Below the pieces are notes generated by a model, which had not been told where the DNA came from, did not search any database, and saw nothing but the letters and a program-made list of their open reading frames with translations. 64,000 nt of DNA from Butyrivibrio sp. X503 (GTDB lineage Bacteria; Bacillota; Clostridia; Lachnospirales; Lachnospiraceae): assembly GCF_003625475.1 (NCBI RefSeq), contig NZ_RAIQ01000003.1, positions 248,001 to 312,000 of the forward strand, written 5' to 3'. The position numbers and the translations under genes are program-made. How positions within the stretch are numbered: position 1 is the first letter of the stretch; every line of letters starts with the position of its first letter. This document shows positions 50,357-59,972 of the stretch, piece after piece.

Positions 50357-52321
50357 TCATGAGAAATTATGCTCTTTCAAGAATTCGATGAACTGCGCCT
50401 CGGGCATGGGTCTGGCATAGAAGAACCCTTGTATGTGATCGCAGCCAAGTCGTATTAGCTGCTTGGCCTGTTCACCTGTCTCAACTCCCTCAGCTACTAT
50501 TTCTTTTCCGAGGGACTTAATTATCTTAATCATATTGATCATAACCATATATGATACTTCCGATTCAAACGCAGCCTGAACAATGCTCTTATCAAGTTTA
50601 AAGAGATTGACTGGCACAGTTGCGATCCTTGAAACGTTGGAATATCCGCTTCCGAAATCATCCATGGAAAAAGCAATTCCGGCATCCGTAAGCTTCTTGA
50701 CATTATCGTCTACTACAGACGTGATCTCTTTTTCCCAGGTCTCGGTGATCTCAAAGTTGATCTTATCGGTACCTATGCGGTATTTCTTCAAAGTACTAAG
50801 GACACTGTCCGCAAGGTTGGTCTGAATACAGTCAACTACGGAGAGATTGACTTCGACATACTTAATGCCAAGATCAAGAACATTAGTCGCTGCAAGCATT
50901 TCGCAGACTGAGCTCAGTACAAATCTGTCTATTCCGAGAACAGTTCCGTTTCTCTCCGCGATCGGTATAAAGATGGCGGGAGAAATAAATCCGAATTGAT
51001 GATCGCGCAGCCTTATAAGCGCTTCGCAGGTATCGAATCTACCTGTTATCGGAGAATAAATAGGCTGATAATATACCTCCAAGAGCCCATTTTCTACGGC
51101 TCTTCTTACTATACCGTCAATCTTTTTATCATGCTCCGCGTACTTAAGATTAAGATCGGAAACGCGCAGAACTTCCCTATTCTGGCGGATAAGCACCTTT
51201 TTCATCTCATCTTTTACTTCTCTGTACTTATCCATATCGCCGACTTCATCGGGAAAACCTATCGCAAAAGGACTCTCGGTAAATCTGACGTCATCGCCCT
51301 TTAATTTCCACGGATCCTTAAATCTTCTTCTTATCTGTTCCGCAAGTCCCTCTATCACTTCATCTTCTGGATTGATCTCATCCATGAGCATAATAAACAT
51401 TCCCTCTTCCGGATAGAAAAGCGATGCATCGGGATATATTCTCTTAAGATAAGTTGCGATCTGTCTCAAGAGATTGGATGAAGCTTCAACGGATTCGCTT
51501 CCGATGATCTCGGGCAGTCTGTCTATATTGATACCGAATACGGTAAATCTCTTCTTCTGCAAAAGATTGGTATAAACAGCAAAATTAAGCGCATTTCTGG
51601 TTCCCGTTCCGGATGTCTTTTCAATGAATTCGCTCGGATTCTGGAACGTATAAACGCAAAGCAAAAGCGCAAGGGATGTGCTGAATTCAAACACCGAATA
51701 CGAACCGAAAACTATCTTGAGCGGTATTCCCGCCGCCATCATAAGGTAATAGGTTGTAAGCGCGATGGCTTTTTCACTGCTGACGGTCTTGTAATATCTG
51801 TATATAAGATACGCAGCAAATACGAGATACAACGCCATGGAAATATTAACAGCGCCGGAAAACATAGTTGTGAAATGCATATTTCCTTTGGCATCAAAGT
51901 AAAAGACATTTCTGGTAAACAAAGCAGAGAATGTGGAGATCACGGAACATGTCGAAGGAATAAAGATAACTACCGCCTTCCACCACTTATCCAGCTCAAT
52001 CCTAAAGATCGTCAAAAGATAGCACATGGAAACGATTGATATTACATACATCCCTGCCTTCTCAAGAACCGACAAAAAGCAATTAAAGTTGTAGCTAATA
52101 AGTGTCTTGGCCCAATCGGAGGCTATCCATAGATTATGCAGACCACCGACAATATTGACCATAAGCACGTAAAAAATGAGCATGCCGAATATACGTCTCT
52201 GCCTGCCGTAATAAACCTCTTCCGAAGAATGGATGATAAGTGTTATCACGCCAAGAACAATGGACGCCATGTTCATGCATATATTAAAATTGTGAGGTCT
52301 GAAAATTTCTTCCATCGTCAT
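50357..52321 (-). CDS. Membrane EAL phosphodiesterase with degenerate GGDEF (c-di-GMP)
   Basis: 654 residues. Seven or eight N-terminal membrane helices (about 15-230) form a sensor module, followed by a GGDEF-like domain whose signature is lost (FYPEEGMFIML). The EAL domain (about 405-650) keeps the catalytic set: EALIRL, NFEITETWE, DDFGSGYSNVS, KLDKSIV, EGVETGEQ and QGFFYARPM, so c-di-GMP hydrolysis is likely. ATGA overlap with the upstream paralog. Confidence 0.88.
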   Translation of the reverse strand: MTMEEIFRPHNFNICMNMASIVLGVITLIIHSSEEVYYGRQRRIFGMLIFYVLMVNIVGGLHNLWIASDWAKTLISYNFNCFLSVLEKAGMYVISIVSMCYLLTIFRIELDKWWKAVVIFIPSTCSVISTFSALFTRNVFYFDAKGNMHFTTMFSGAVNISMALYLVFAAYLIYRYYKTVSSEKAIALTTYYLMMAAGIPLKIVFGSYSVFEFSTSLALLLCVYTFQNPSEFIEKTSGTGTRNALNFAVYTNLLQKKRFTVFGINIDRLPEIIGSESVEASSNLLRQIATYLKRIYPDASLFYPEEGMFIMLMDEINPEDEVIEGLAEQIRRRFKDPWKLKGDDVRFTESPFAIGFPDEVGDMDKYREVKDEMKKVLIRQNREVLRVSDLNLKYAEHDKKIDGIVRRAVENGLLEVYYQPIYSPITGRFDTCEALIRLRDHQFGFISPAIFIPIAERNGTVLGIDRFVLSSVCEMLAATNVLDLGIKYVEVNLSVVDCIQTNLADSVLSTLKKYRIGTDKINFEITETWEKEITSVVDDNVKKLTDAGIAFSMDDFGSGYSNVSRIATVPVNLFKLDKSIVQAAFESEVSYMVMINMIKIIKSLGKEIVAEGVETGEQAKQLIRLGCDHIQGFFYARPMPEAQFIEFLKEHNFS

Positions 52322-54270
52322 CCCTTTTCAAAATACTCATCTATAAATCTCACATAAGAGCTGTCACTCATGGGCACTCCGAGATAATCTCCGATAAGGA
52401 AATCACACCCGAGCTTCTCCGCCATCTCTTTTTCCTCCTTGGATCTGATATCACAGGCGCATACAAAGATGCTGATATCATGGAAGAGATTGACTATGCC
52501 CTGCGCAAGCTTGTACATCTGCTCAGAGCCTATGGCGTTTCTTATAACTTCGGGCGAGATGTTAACCTGCATGATCGGGAGAGATATTATCTTGGAAAGA
52601 TTGCCGTAGCCGCTTCCGAACCTGTCCACGATTATCGAGATCTTGAGGTCTTCGAGCATCCTTATGTTTCTCTCCGCTATTGTATTCATGGTTGTCAGGC
52701 AGGTCTCGGACAGTTTGAGACTGATCCAGGACGGCTCCGCCTTTTCTTCCCTCAGGATCCTCTTAACTCTTCTTACGAAGTCGTTTCTCGAAATCTCTCC
52801 CTGGCACATTCCTACAACAGCTCTGTATTTACCGTTCTTATCGCCGCCGTTCCAGAATGCAAGCGACCTAGCCGCCATCCTAAGCACGTACTCGTCGGTA
52901 TCCATTATCGTCTGTGTAGTTCCGATATCCGGAATATGATTTCTCACATCGATCTCATTTCCGTTCTTGTCGTAGAAAAAGCAGATGGAATCCGCATTGT
53001 AATTGATCTTATAAATCTTGGACAAAAGAGGCTGGAACTTAACCACCGCTTTCTTGGCGTCAAGGTTCTCCCTTGCAAGGAAATCGTAGTCCTTAAGAAG
53101 CATCTTTTCACCGTGATCCAATGTATCAATGTCCACAAAAACATCACCAAGCTCCGCAATCTCTTCCGTGATAACATCAACCTTGGTCATAAGCTCCGCG
53201 ACGCTCTTATAGTGCTCCGGATAATTCATAACAAAGCAGTGTCCGTCAATCTTTATTGTCATTCCCGATACGTCAAAAGACTTTTCCGTCCTCTTTGCAA
53301 GCGCCTTTGCAAGCTCTTTTGCCTTCTTTTCATTATCTGAATGAACCATGATCGCAAAAACATAATCGGAAAATCTGTAGGTATAGGTTGTAAGTCTGAT
53401 CTCTTTTCTTCCAGCGCGTTTAAGATAATCCGCTATCTTTTTGAGAACCGCCTGAGCCTGCGAATAACCGATCTCTGAGCTTAATGCTCTCACGTTGTCG
53501 ATCGAAACAAAAACCGTATAATACGGGATATTTCTTTTTATCTTAAGATCAAGGCCTTCAAAAAAGGCTTTTCTGTTGAGGATATTGAGATTCTCATCAA
53601 CGAGTTCTCCGGGATTTTGAAGCGTTATAAATACAAGTGCAACACTGATCGCACTGTAGAAATTTTCGATAAGAATATCGGGATTAAAGTACTGGAAAAT
53701 GATTCCGAAAAGGGTTAGTCCGACATAGGCAAGCACTATCACCTTGGTCTTTAATCTCATCAGCTTATCGTATTTAAGCACAAGCGCTATTCCAAAGCCC
53801 ATGTAATAAAACGCGATGAGATAGAACATTATGATAAGGCTGTCTCTTTGATACAGACCCTCTTTGGTGTAATGGAAAAGAATCGGATGGATCCAGTTGA
53901 CAATGACAAGCAACGTTCCAAGGAAAAATCCGAAGTAAAGCGCAAAAAATCCCTTGATCGTCTTTATGTCAAAAAAAATATCAAGAACCGACATGATATA
54001 CAAAAGATAGCTGATACCTGTTCCCAGATGCGCAAGGAAATACACCGATCCGCATATCATCTCAAACGGATTATACCAAGGCGCGTCAATGGGATGGAGC
54101 TGCAGTGTAGACTCAATACACTCTGATATCGTAGCCATGCACGCAGCAAAAAAAAGCAACGAGTAAGCCCTCTGCCTGTAAGCTGGAACCCGCCTTCTCG
54201 ACAGAGAGGTTATTGCTACCGTTGCTAAAGTACACAAGGCGCAGATATCAAAGTAGTAGTTATAAAGCAT
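52318..54270 (-). CDS. Membrane protein with inactive GGDEF and EAL-like domains
   Basis: 650 residues with the same plan as the downstream paralog. The GGDEF site reads RFSDYVFAIM and the EAL signature is lost (NADSICFFYD); IIVDRFGSGYGNLSK and VCACDIRSKEE replace DDFGSGYS and EGVET. Key acidic and lysine residues are missing, so it should bind but not hydrolyse c-di-GMP, or bind something else. The overlap with the 50357-52321 gene suggests a stoichiometric pair, perhaps a heterodimer with one dead partner. Confidence 0.8.
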   Translation of the reverse strand: MLYNYYFDICALCTLATVAITSLSRRRVPAYRQRAYSLLFFAACMATISECIESTLQLHPIDAPWYNPFEMICGSVYFLAHLGTGISYLLYIMSVLDIFFDIKTIKGFFALYFGFFLGTLLVIVNWIHPILFHYTKEGLYQRDSLIIMFYLIAFYYMGFGIALVLKYDKLMRLKTKVIVLAYVGLTLFGIIFQYFNPDILIENFYSAISVALVFITLQNPGELVDENLNILNRKAFFEGLDLKIKRNIPYYTVFVSIDNVRALSSEIGYSQAQAVLKKIADYLKRAGRKEIRLTTYTYRFSDYVFAIMVHSDNEKKAKELAKALAKRTEKSFDVSGMTIKIDGHCFVMNYPEHYKSVAELMTKVDVITEEIAELGDVFVDIDTLDHGEKMLLKDYDFLARENLDAKKAVVKFQPLLSKIYKINYNADSICFFYDKNGNEIDVRNHIPDIGTTQTIMDTDEYVLRMAARSLAFWNGGDKNGKYRAVVGMCQGEISRNDFVRRVKRILREEKAEPSWISLKLSETCLTTMNTIAERNIRMLEDLKISIIVDRFGSGYGNLSKIISLPIMQVNISPEVIRNAIGSEQMYKLAQGIVNLFHDISIFVCACDIRSKEEKEMAEKLGCDFLIGDYLGVPMSDSSYVRFIDEYFEKG

Positions 54271-54333
54271 GCTTTGTCCTCGACACTTAAAGCATTTAAA
54301 AGCTAAAATACGTTACCAATATTATACTTCTTT

Positions 54334-56529
54334 TTAGTCAATATTGATACGATATTGAGCAAATAATTCTATACTCTCGAGCCTGCACGCAAAGCCCTTA
54401 TCCTTATTCATTTCGGGCCACTCCTGAAGATAGATCTTATCGTCCTTATTTAAAGGCTTAATATCTATCTCAAAAGCAGCACAGCCGTTATCGCCCATGA
54501 ATCTGTCGAGACCGACCTCCCACTTCTGACCCGTATAGAAGTTGTCGGCTATGATCTCACCGTCTTTTTTGATGACCGCGCTGTCTCCGGCGTAAGCTAT
54601 GTGCATGAAAAGCTCGTTCATATGCGGCATCTTACCGCTAACCTTTATGTGTCCTTCTCCGTCTTCAAAGGAAAAAGATACTTCGCCGTCATTTACATAT
54701 TTATCCTTGCACTCATATAACGCAAATGCATCTCCGTCTGCAAAAGTGCCGGATACATTGCATTTTTTGTCCAGCAAAAAGCTTCCCTGAGTCTTCTTAA
54801 GCTCGGGATACGCCCTGAATGAAGGCTTTTTGTTTTCGCCCTTGGCCACATCAAAATAAAGCTGCAGTTTGCCGTCTGCTGCCGCAACAGGCATAGCCTC
54901 CGAGATCAAAAGATGCTCTTTGCCACCGATCTTAACTTTAGAAGAAGCCAGCGCCTCGTTCCTTGTAAGGACAATGATCTTGTTTCCTTCGGTATCGCCT
55001 TCAATGTCAAAAGAAACTTCTCTGTCTGTATCCGTATAAAAAACGTATGCCTTATGGTCTTTGCCGTCTACATTGTTAATAATGCAAAGTGGTGTAGCGT
55101 CGATCGTGATAAGCGCATTGTCACCTACAGGCATTCCGAACGGATAAAAGAAAAAGTCACCGTCCGCGATATCTCTTTTAGCAAAAGAAGCAAGCTCGGT
55201 TCCGTCCTCTTTGTACGCAGTCGGAGCGATATCCTTGTGAAGTGCCATCTTATATCGTCTTTGATAATTATTCACAAAAAGATATCCGCTGTTATACGCA
55301 TTTCCTTTGGAATCTTTTCTCTTTTTGTATCTTACGGAAGTTCTTAGGTCGGTAAGATTACCGGGCTTAAGAGGATTGCCGGGCTGCTCCGTGTAAGGCA
55401 TGTCACAAAGATCATCGCCGAAATCATGTATAAAGCTTGCGATCATCCTGACTTCTCTGTAGGTATCCTCCATCTGACCGTACTCTCTAAGGGGAGCATT
55501 AAAGTCATAGGAATATGCGGGAAGATCGTTGGGGTAGCCTGATTCTCTCGTCTCCTGAAGCGTTGTAAGCTTACCCTTGGGATTGGTTCCGCCATGGTAC
55601 ATATAATATCCCAGGAGATTAGCTCCGCAACCTATCTTGGTCATCGTCATTGCAGCTGTATCAAGCCCCTTGGCGATAGGTCTTCTGTGATGAGTAACCT
55701 GAAGTCCGCCTCCAAGCTCAGCCGTTAAGAACGGGAATTTATCCTGATCGAACGTGATGCCGACGCCGAGTCCGTAGTCGGATCCTATATTATGATCGTT
55801 TCTCTCTCTTGTGAATATATAGTTGCCGCTTGGCTCGATCTCGGTAAGTCTTTGATCCCACGGAGCCTCACAGTAACCGCCCATAACAGGCACCATTCCG
55901 CCTGTTACCGCGCCGCCCCAGCCGGTTGCCGTATATAAAGGCGCATCAAAACCAATCTCCAAAGCCATAGACTTAAGAGTCTTCATGTGCTGCTCGCCTT
56001 CTTCGCCGGTCTTACCGCCGCAGTGGCCGTATTCGTTTTCTATCTGGATACCGATAACGGGACCGTTGTCCTTGATAAAAAGACCCTTCGCCTGTTCATA
56101 GGTATTTTCATAAAAAGCTCTTACATGTTCAAGATACCTTGGATTATCGGTTCTTACTTCGTAGCCGTTTTCTTCTCCGTCCTTTAAAAGCCAGTCGGGA
56201 AAGCCGCCGTTTCTTGCTTCGCCGTGCGCCCAAGGACCTATCCTTAAGATGCTGTAAAGGCCGCACTTCTTAACGGTCTCGAGGAAATCCCTAAGGCACC
56301 TGTCGCCCGTAAAATCAAATTCACCATGAATCTCTTCATGATGGATCCAAATGACATAAAGCGAAACTATATCTATCCCGCCCGCTTTCATCTTGAGAAG
56401 TTCCTGCTCCCAATACTTCTTGGTACATCTTGAAAAATGCATCTCACCCATCATGGGATACCAGCGCTTTCCGTCAACCAAAATGCTTATCGGGTCAAAA
56501 GATATCTTGGAGTCTTTATCTATATGCAT
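54334..56529 (-). CDS. GH35 beta-galactosidase
   Basis: 731 residues with no signal peptide, so intracellular. GH35 barrel: DGKRWYPMMGEMHFSR, RIGPWAHGEARNGGFPDWL, acid/base Glu in GIQIENEYGHCGG (about 169), nucleophile Glu in FLTAELGGGLQVTHHRRP (about 270). The C-terminal beta-sandwich region ends LQEWPEMNKDKGFACRLESIELF. Hydrolyses terminal beta-galactosyl residues of sugars brought in by the adjacent transporter. Last gene of the transport operon. Confidence 0.92.
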   Translation of the reverse strand: MHIDKDSKISFDPISILVDGKRWYPMMGEMHFSRCTKKYWEQELLKMKAGGIDIVSLYVIWIHHEEIHGEFDFTGDRCLRDFLETVKKCGLYSILRIGPWAHGEARNGGFPDWLLKDGEENGYEVRTDNPRYLEHVRAFYENTYEQAKGLFIKDNGPVIGIQIENEYGHCGGKTGEEGEQHMKTLKSMALEIGFDAPLYTATGWGGAVTGGMVPVMGGYCEAPWDQRLTEIEPSGNYIFTRERNDHNIGSDYGLGVGITFDQDKFPFLTAELGGGLQVTHHRRPIAKGLDTAAMTMTKIGCGANLLGYYMYHGGTNPKGKLTTLQETRESGYPNDLPAYSYDFNAPLREYGQMEDTYREVRMIASFIHDFGDDLCDMPYTEQPGNPLKPGNLTDLRTSVRYKKRKDSKGNAYNSGYLFVNNYQRRYKMALHKDIAPTAYKEDGTELASFAKRDIADGDFFFYPFGMPVGDNALITIDATPLCIINNVDGKDHKAYVFYTDTDREVSFDIEGDTEGNKIIVLTRNEALASSKVKIGGKEHLLISEAMPVAAADGKLQLYFDVAKGENKKPSFRAYPELKKTQGSFLLDKKCNVSGTFADGDAFALYECKDKYVNDGEVSFSFEDGEGHIKVSGKMPHMNELFMHIAYAGDSAVIKKDGEIIADNFYTGQKWEVGLDRFMGDNGCAAFEIDIKPLNKDDKIYLQEWPEMNKDKGFACRLESIELFAQYRINID

Positions 56530-56583
56530 ACAAAAAACCTCATTATCAAATGAAACTATAGGCTTATTAGCCTTATCTTTTTG

Positions 56584-57606
56584 TTATTCTGTCTCTGTAC
56601 TCTTACGGATCATTATCTCGTGGTTTTTGAGCATCTGACCGGACACCTTCTCACCTTCGATCGATCTTATAAGCGAAGATGCCGTAACTGCTCCCAGGTT
56701 CCTGTCGTTAAACCGCAGCGCAGTAACAGGAGGCCTTGAATTTTCCAAAAAAGTGCTGTCGTAAAAAGATGCAATCTTAATATCTTCGGGAATCCGAACG
56801 CCTGCTTCCGCGCACTTTGTGAGCACTTCCCCGACAAAGCCGTCGTCCATGCAGACAATTCCGTCCACATCCTTGTTCAAAATATCTTTTATCGCATCAT
56901 CGAGCTTGGATGTATTCTCGATATCAAGATACACCGCCCCCTCGTCGATCTTAAGCCCAAGCTTCTCGTGTGCATCACGAAATGCCTTAAACCTTGTTCT
57001 TGTGATTATATGATTCTTGGAGCCTCCGATAAGAGCCAGCCTCTTAAGTCCTTTTCCCAAAAGAAATTCAACAAGCTCGACGCAAGCATCATAATTATCG
57101 TTATCTATCCAAAGTACATCCTGATAATTAGTGCTTCCGACAACCACAAAAGGAACCCCGCGCTCCTTAAGATACACTGCAGGAACATCGTCAACAAGAG
57201 TTCTTGTGAGAATGGCTCCGTCAACCTTGTGGTTTTCAACTATTCTCTTTAGCCCCGTAATGTTGTCGTCCGCCGCCATCGTGAGCATGATGTCGTAGCC
57301 GTAGTTAGCCGCGATCTCAGCTATACCTACAATCAGTTTTTGGAAAAAGGGAATCTCCATAGCGCTGTAATCATCGGGCCAGACAACAGCGAGATTGTAA
57401 GTTCGCTGTTTACCCGAATGCCTTTGACCTGCAAGCGCCTTGGCCGTCATATTGGGCTCGTAGTTATTCTTTTCCACATAATCCATCACCTTGTCCTTGG
57501 TCCCGGAGCCTATCCTTCCTTTTCCCGAGATGGCTCTTGAGACCGTCGTCTTGGAGATTCCAAGTGCATTGGCGATGTCAGATATCGTGATCTTTTTTCC
57601 GGACAT
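56584..57606 (-). CDS. LacI-family transcriptional regulator
   Basis: 340 residues from ATG at 57606, with CGAGGTAAC before it. HTH KITISDIANALGISKTTVSRAISGKGRIG and hinge PNMTAKALAGQR, then a periplasmic-binding-like effector domain (about 60-335). Embedded in the transporter-GH35 operon it most likely represses that operon, binding the site at 61246-61259. Confidence 0.92.
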   Translation of the reverse strand: MSGKKITISDIANALGISKTTVSRAISGKGRIGSGTKDKVMDYVEKNNYEPNMTAKALAGQRHSGKQRTYNLAVVWPDDYSAMEIPFFQKLIVGIAEIAANYGYDIMLTMAADDNITGLKRIVENHKVDGAILTRTLVDDVPAVYLKERGVPFVVVGSTNYQDVLWIDNDNYDACVELVEFLLGKGLKRLALIGGSKNHIITRTRFKAFRDAHEKLGLKIDEGAVYLDIENTSKLDDAIKDILNKDVDGIVCMDDGFVGEVLTKCAEAGVRIPEDIKIASFYDSTFLENSRPPVTALRFNDRNLGAVTASSLIRSIEGEKVSGQMLKNHEIMIRKSTETE

Positions 57607-57652
57607 ATTGTTACCTCGTGGGGGACGAAGCATGTGCACAAGCTCTGTTACA

Positions 57653-58504
57653 TCAGCCCTTTACAGCACCGCCCGTAACACCTTCAACATAGTACTTCTG
57701 AAGGAACATAAACAACAAAGTTACAGGAACTGATATTAGTACGCCACCGGCGCAGAATCTTGTGAAATAACCCTGGTAGTCATTGGTCCATACCCATCTT
57801 GTCATCGCAACCGCTACGTTGTAGCTCGGATCATGTCCGAAAGCTACATAAGAAGCAAATACGTAGTCGCACCAAGGTGCCATAAATGCTACCAATGCGG
57901 TGTAGATAATGATGGGCTTGATTATAGGAAGGATCATGGAAACGAAGATCCTTGCTCTTGATGCTCCGTCAATCCTTGCGGCTTCATCAAGCGCCTTCGG
58001 AATAGTATCAAAAAAGCCTTTGCAGACATAATACTGCATTCCGGAGCTTGCTATAGATACAAGGATAAGTCCGGGAACCGCACCTTCCTGAGTGAGTCCG
58101 AACTGCTTTAAAAGGAAGTACAGACATATCATGGTAAGGAAGCCGGGGAACATTCCGAGTATAAGCCAGAATTTCATGAGGAATGTACGTCCCGTAAATC
58201 TCATTCTTGAAAGCGCATAGCTTACACAGAGAATGATGATAGTCTGGAAGAGTGCCACAAAAAACGCGATAATAAGCGTATTGGCATACCATCTTACATA
58301 ATTGGTCTCTCCCGAAAACAGGAATTTATAGTTATCAAGCGAAAATGATTTAGGCACAAGATAGTTGACCATTCCGCCGTATTCTGTGGCATAGCTTCTG
58401 AAGCTCTGAAGCACAAGTCCCACAAACGGGAACAGCCATATGATGCTTATGATTATTAGGACCGCATAGGTCACTGCATTTTCGATCGCTCTTTTCTTTT
58501 TCAT
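57653..58504 (-). CDS. ABC sugar permease, MalG/GanQ-like
   Basis: 283 residues, about six helices. The EAA loop DEAARIDGASRARIFVSMILPIIKP (about 178-202) contacts the ATPase. Short N-terminal extension as in MalG-type permeases. Start overlaps the MalF-like stop by one base (TAATG). No ATPase gene is in the operon; a shared MsmX-type ATPase is expected (established practice in Firmicutes). Confidence 0.93.
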   Translation of the reverse strand: MKKKRAIENAVTYAVLIIISIIWLFPFVGLVLQSFRSYATEYGGMVNYLVPKSFSLDNYKFLFSGETNYVRWYANTLIIAFFVALFQTIIILCVSYALSRMRFTGRTFLMKFWLILGMFPGFLTMICLYFLLKQFGLTQEGAVPGLILVSIASSGMQYYVCKGFFDTIPKALDEAARIDGASRARIFVSMILPIIKPIIIYTALVAFMAPWCDYVFASYVAFGHDPSYNVAVAMTRWVWTNDYQGYFTRFCAGGVLISVPVTLLFMFLQKYYVEGVTGGAVKG

Positions 58505-59880
58505 TATTGGAATCCCTCCTCATCACGTACAGACGGAAGCCTGTTGTAAACAGATAACATAACCACGGCGGTAACGATAAATACCATGATTCCTATTACG
58601 GCTGCCATCTTGTAATTGGTCTCGTTTACGGTCATCTTATAAAGCCATGTAACAAGAAGATCCGTATTGCCCGCGTTGCCCTTAAGACTCATGGACTGCG
58701 GTCTTCCCTGAGTGAGAAGATAGATTACGTTAAAGTTATTGAGGTTACCCGTAAACTGGGTAAGCAGATAAGGACCTGTTACAAACATCATGTATGGAAG
58801 CGTGATACGCCTAAACATCTGCCATCCGCTGGCTCCGTCTATCCTTGCGCTCTCATAAAGGTCCTCGGGGATATTCATGAGAATACCCGTAGTGATAAGC
58901 ATCATGTAAGGAATTCCGATCCAGATATTTACTACCAGGATAGTTATCCTTGCAAGCATCGGATCCGCCCAGAACGGAATATAGCTCTTTATGAGTCCCC
59001 ATTTAATGAGGTATCCGTTTATAAGTCCGTCGGGTGCAAACAATCTCATGATGTACAAAAGAGATACGAACTGCGGAACGGCAATGGTAAGTACTAGGAT
59101 CGTTCTCCACAGTTTTTTGAATTTGATTCCTTTTTTATTGATGAGCATTGCAACTCCAAGTCCGAGGAAATAGTCAACGAACGTTGCGAGGAATGCCCAC
59201 ACAAGTGTCCATGCCAAAACTCTTACGAAAGTAGAGCCCATTCCCTGAGTTCCGAAGGATAAGATATTCTTAAAGTTATCAAGTCCTACCCAGGTAAAAA
59301 GATTGGATGGCGATTGATGATTCTTGTCGTAGTTGGTAAACGCGACGAGGATCATAAATGCTATGGGAAGCACTGTAAACACAAAAATTCCCGTCACCGG
59401 AATGGCGAGAAGTGTCTTATGGAAATTCTCATCAAAAAGAGACATGAAGACGGCTTTATTCGTAGGAAGAGTCTTTCCTTCTTTGAGTAAAAGCTCCTCT
59501 TTGCGATTCTCTTTTACATTCAGATACCAGATAGCTATCAGCGCCATAACCGCAAACACGCTAAGGACACCGAACAGCAGGATAAGAAAACTGTTGTCTC
59601 CGTATACTGTCTTTCTTCCAACCTTATGTGTCAAAGTCGTTCCGAGAGTAGTTATCTTGGAAAGATATCCCCATCCAAAGGCTGCCATGTATACGATGAA
59701 CAAAACCTCGCATAACAAAAGCGTCACCCCTATGAGGATCTGCCCTCTGAGGATCGGACCCAGACCAAATATAAAGTATGACAATCTGGTCTTTATATCC
59801 CCTTCTTTAAAAGTAGTTCCTATCTCCCTTAACCCTGAAAGAAGCGCGTTCTTTTTCTTTTCCTTGGTACCCCGTGCCAT
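58504..59880 (-). CDS. ABC sugar permease, MalF/GanP-like
   Basis: 458 residues from ATG at 59880 (AAAAGGAG upstream). Two N-terminal helices precede a cytoplasmic stretch, then six helices with the EAA loop ESARIDGASGWQMFRRITLPYMMF (about 355-378). The extra N-terminal helices (FGLGPILRGQILIGVTLL...) are typical of the MalF/GanP branch. Pairs with the MalG-like protein in the membrane. Confidence 0.93.
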   Translation of the reverse strand: MARGTKEKKKNALLSGLREIGTTFKEGDIKTRLSYFIFGLGPILRGQILIGVTLLLCEVLFIVYMAAFGWGYLSKITTLGTTLTHKVGRKTVYGDNSFLILLFGVLSVFAVMALIAIWYLNVKENRKEELLLKEGKTLPTNKAVFMSLFDENFHKTLLAIPVTGIFVFTVLPIAFMILVAFTNYDKNHQSPSNLFTWVGLDNFKNILSFGTQGMGSTFVRVLAWTLVWAFLATFVDYFLGLGVAMLINKKGIKFKKLWRTILVLTIAVPQFVSLLYIMRLFAPDGLINGYLIKWGLIKSYIPFWADPMLARITILVVNIWIGIPYMMLITTGILMNIPEDLYESARIDGASGWQMFRRITLPYMMFVTGPYLLTQFTGNLNNFNVIYLLTQGRPQSMSLKGNAGNTDLLVTWLYKMTVNETNYKMAAVIGIMVFIVTAVVMLSVYNRLPSVRDEEGFQ

Positions 59881-59921
59881 ATTCAGCTCCTTTTCTTTTA
59901 ATTGCTCTAAATTATTATATA

Positions 59922-59948
59922 GGCTCGGAAACATTACGAATCCGAGCC
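59922..59948 (-). promoter_or_regulatory. Stem-loop between binding-protein and permease genes
   Basis: GGCTCGGA and TCCGAGCC arms without a T run, directly after the binding-protein gene. Such stems commonly stabilise the binding-protein mRNA and lower permease expression. Confidence 0.7.
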
Positions 59949-59972
59949 CACATAGTCTTTTTATCCGTTTAA

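Noticed and set aside
52480-53340. 286-codon open frame on the plus strand
   Set aside because: It lies fully opposite the GGDEF/EAL-like gene whose protein has clear domain structure; the composition (His/Arg/Leu rich) is that of an antisense shadow.
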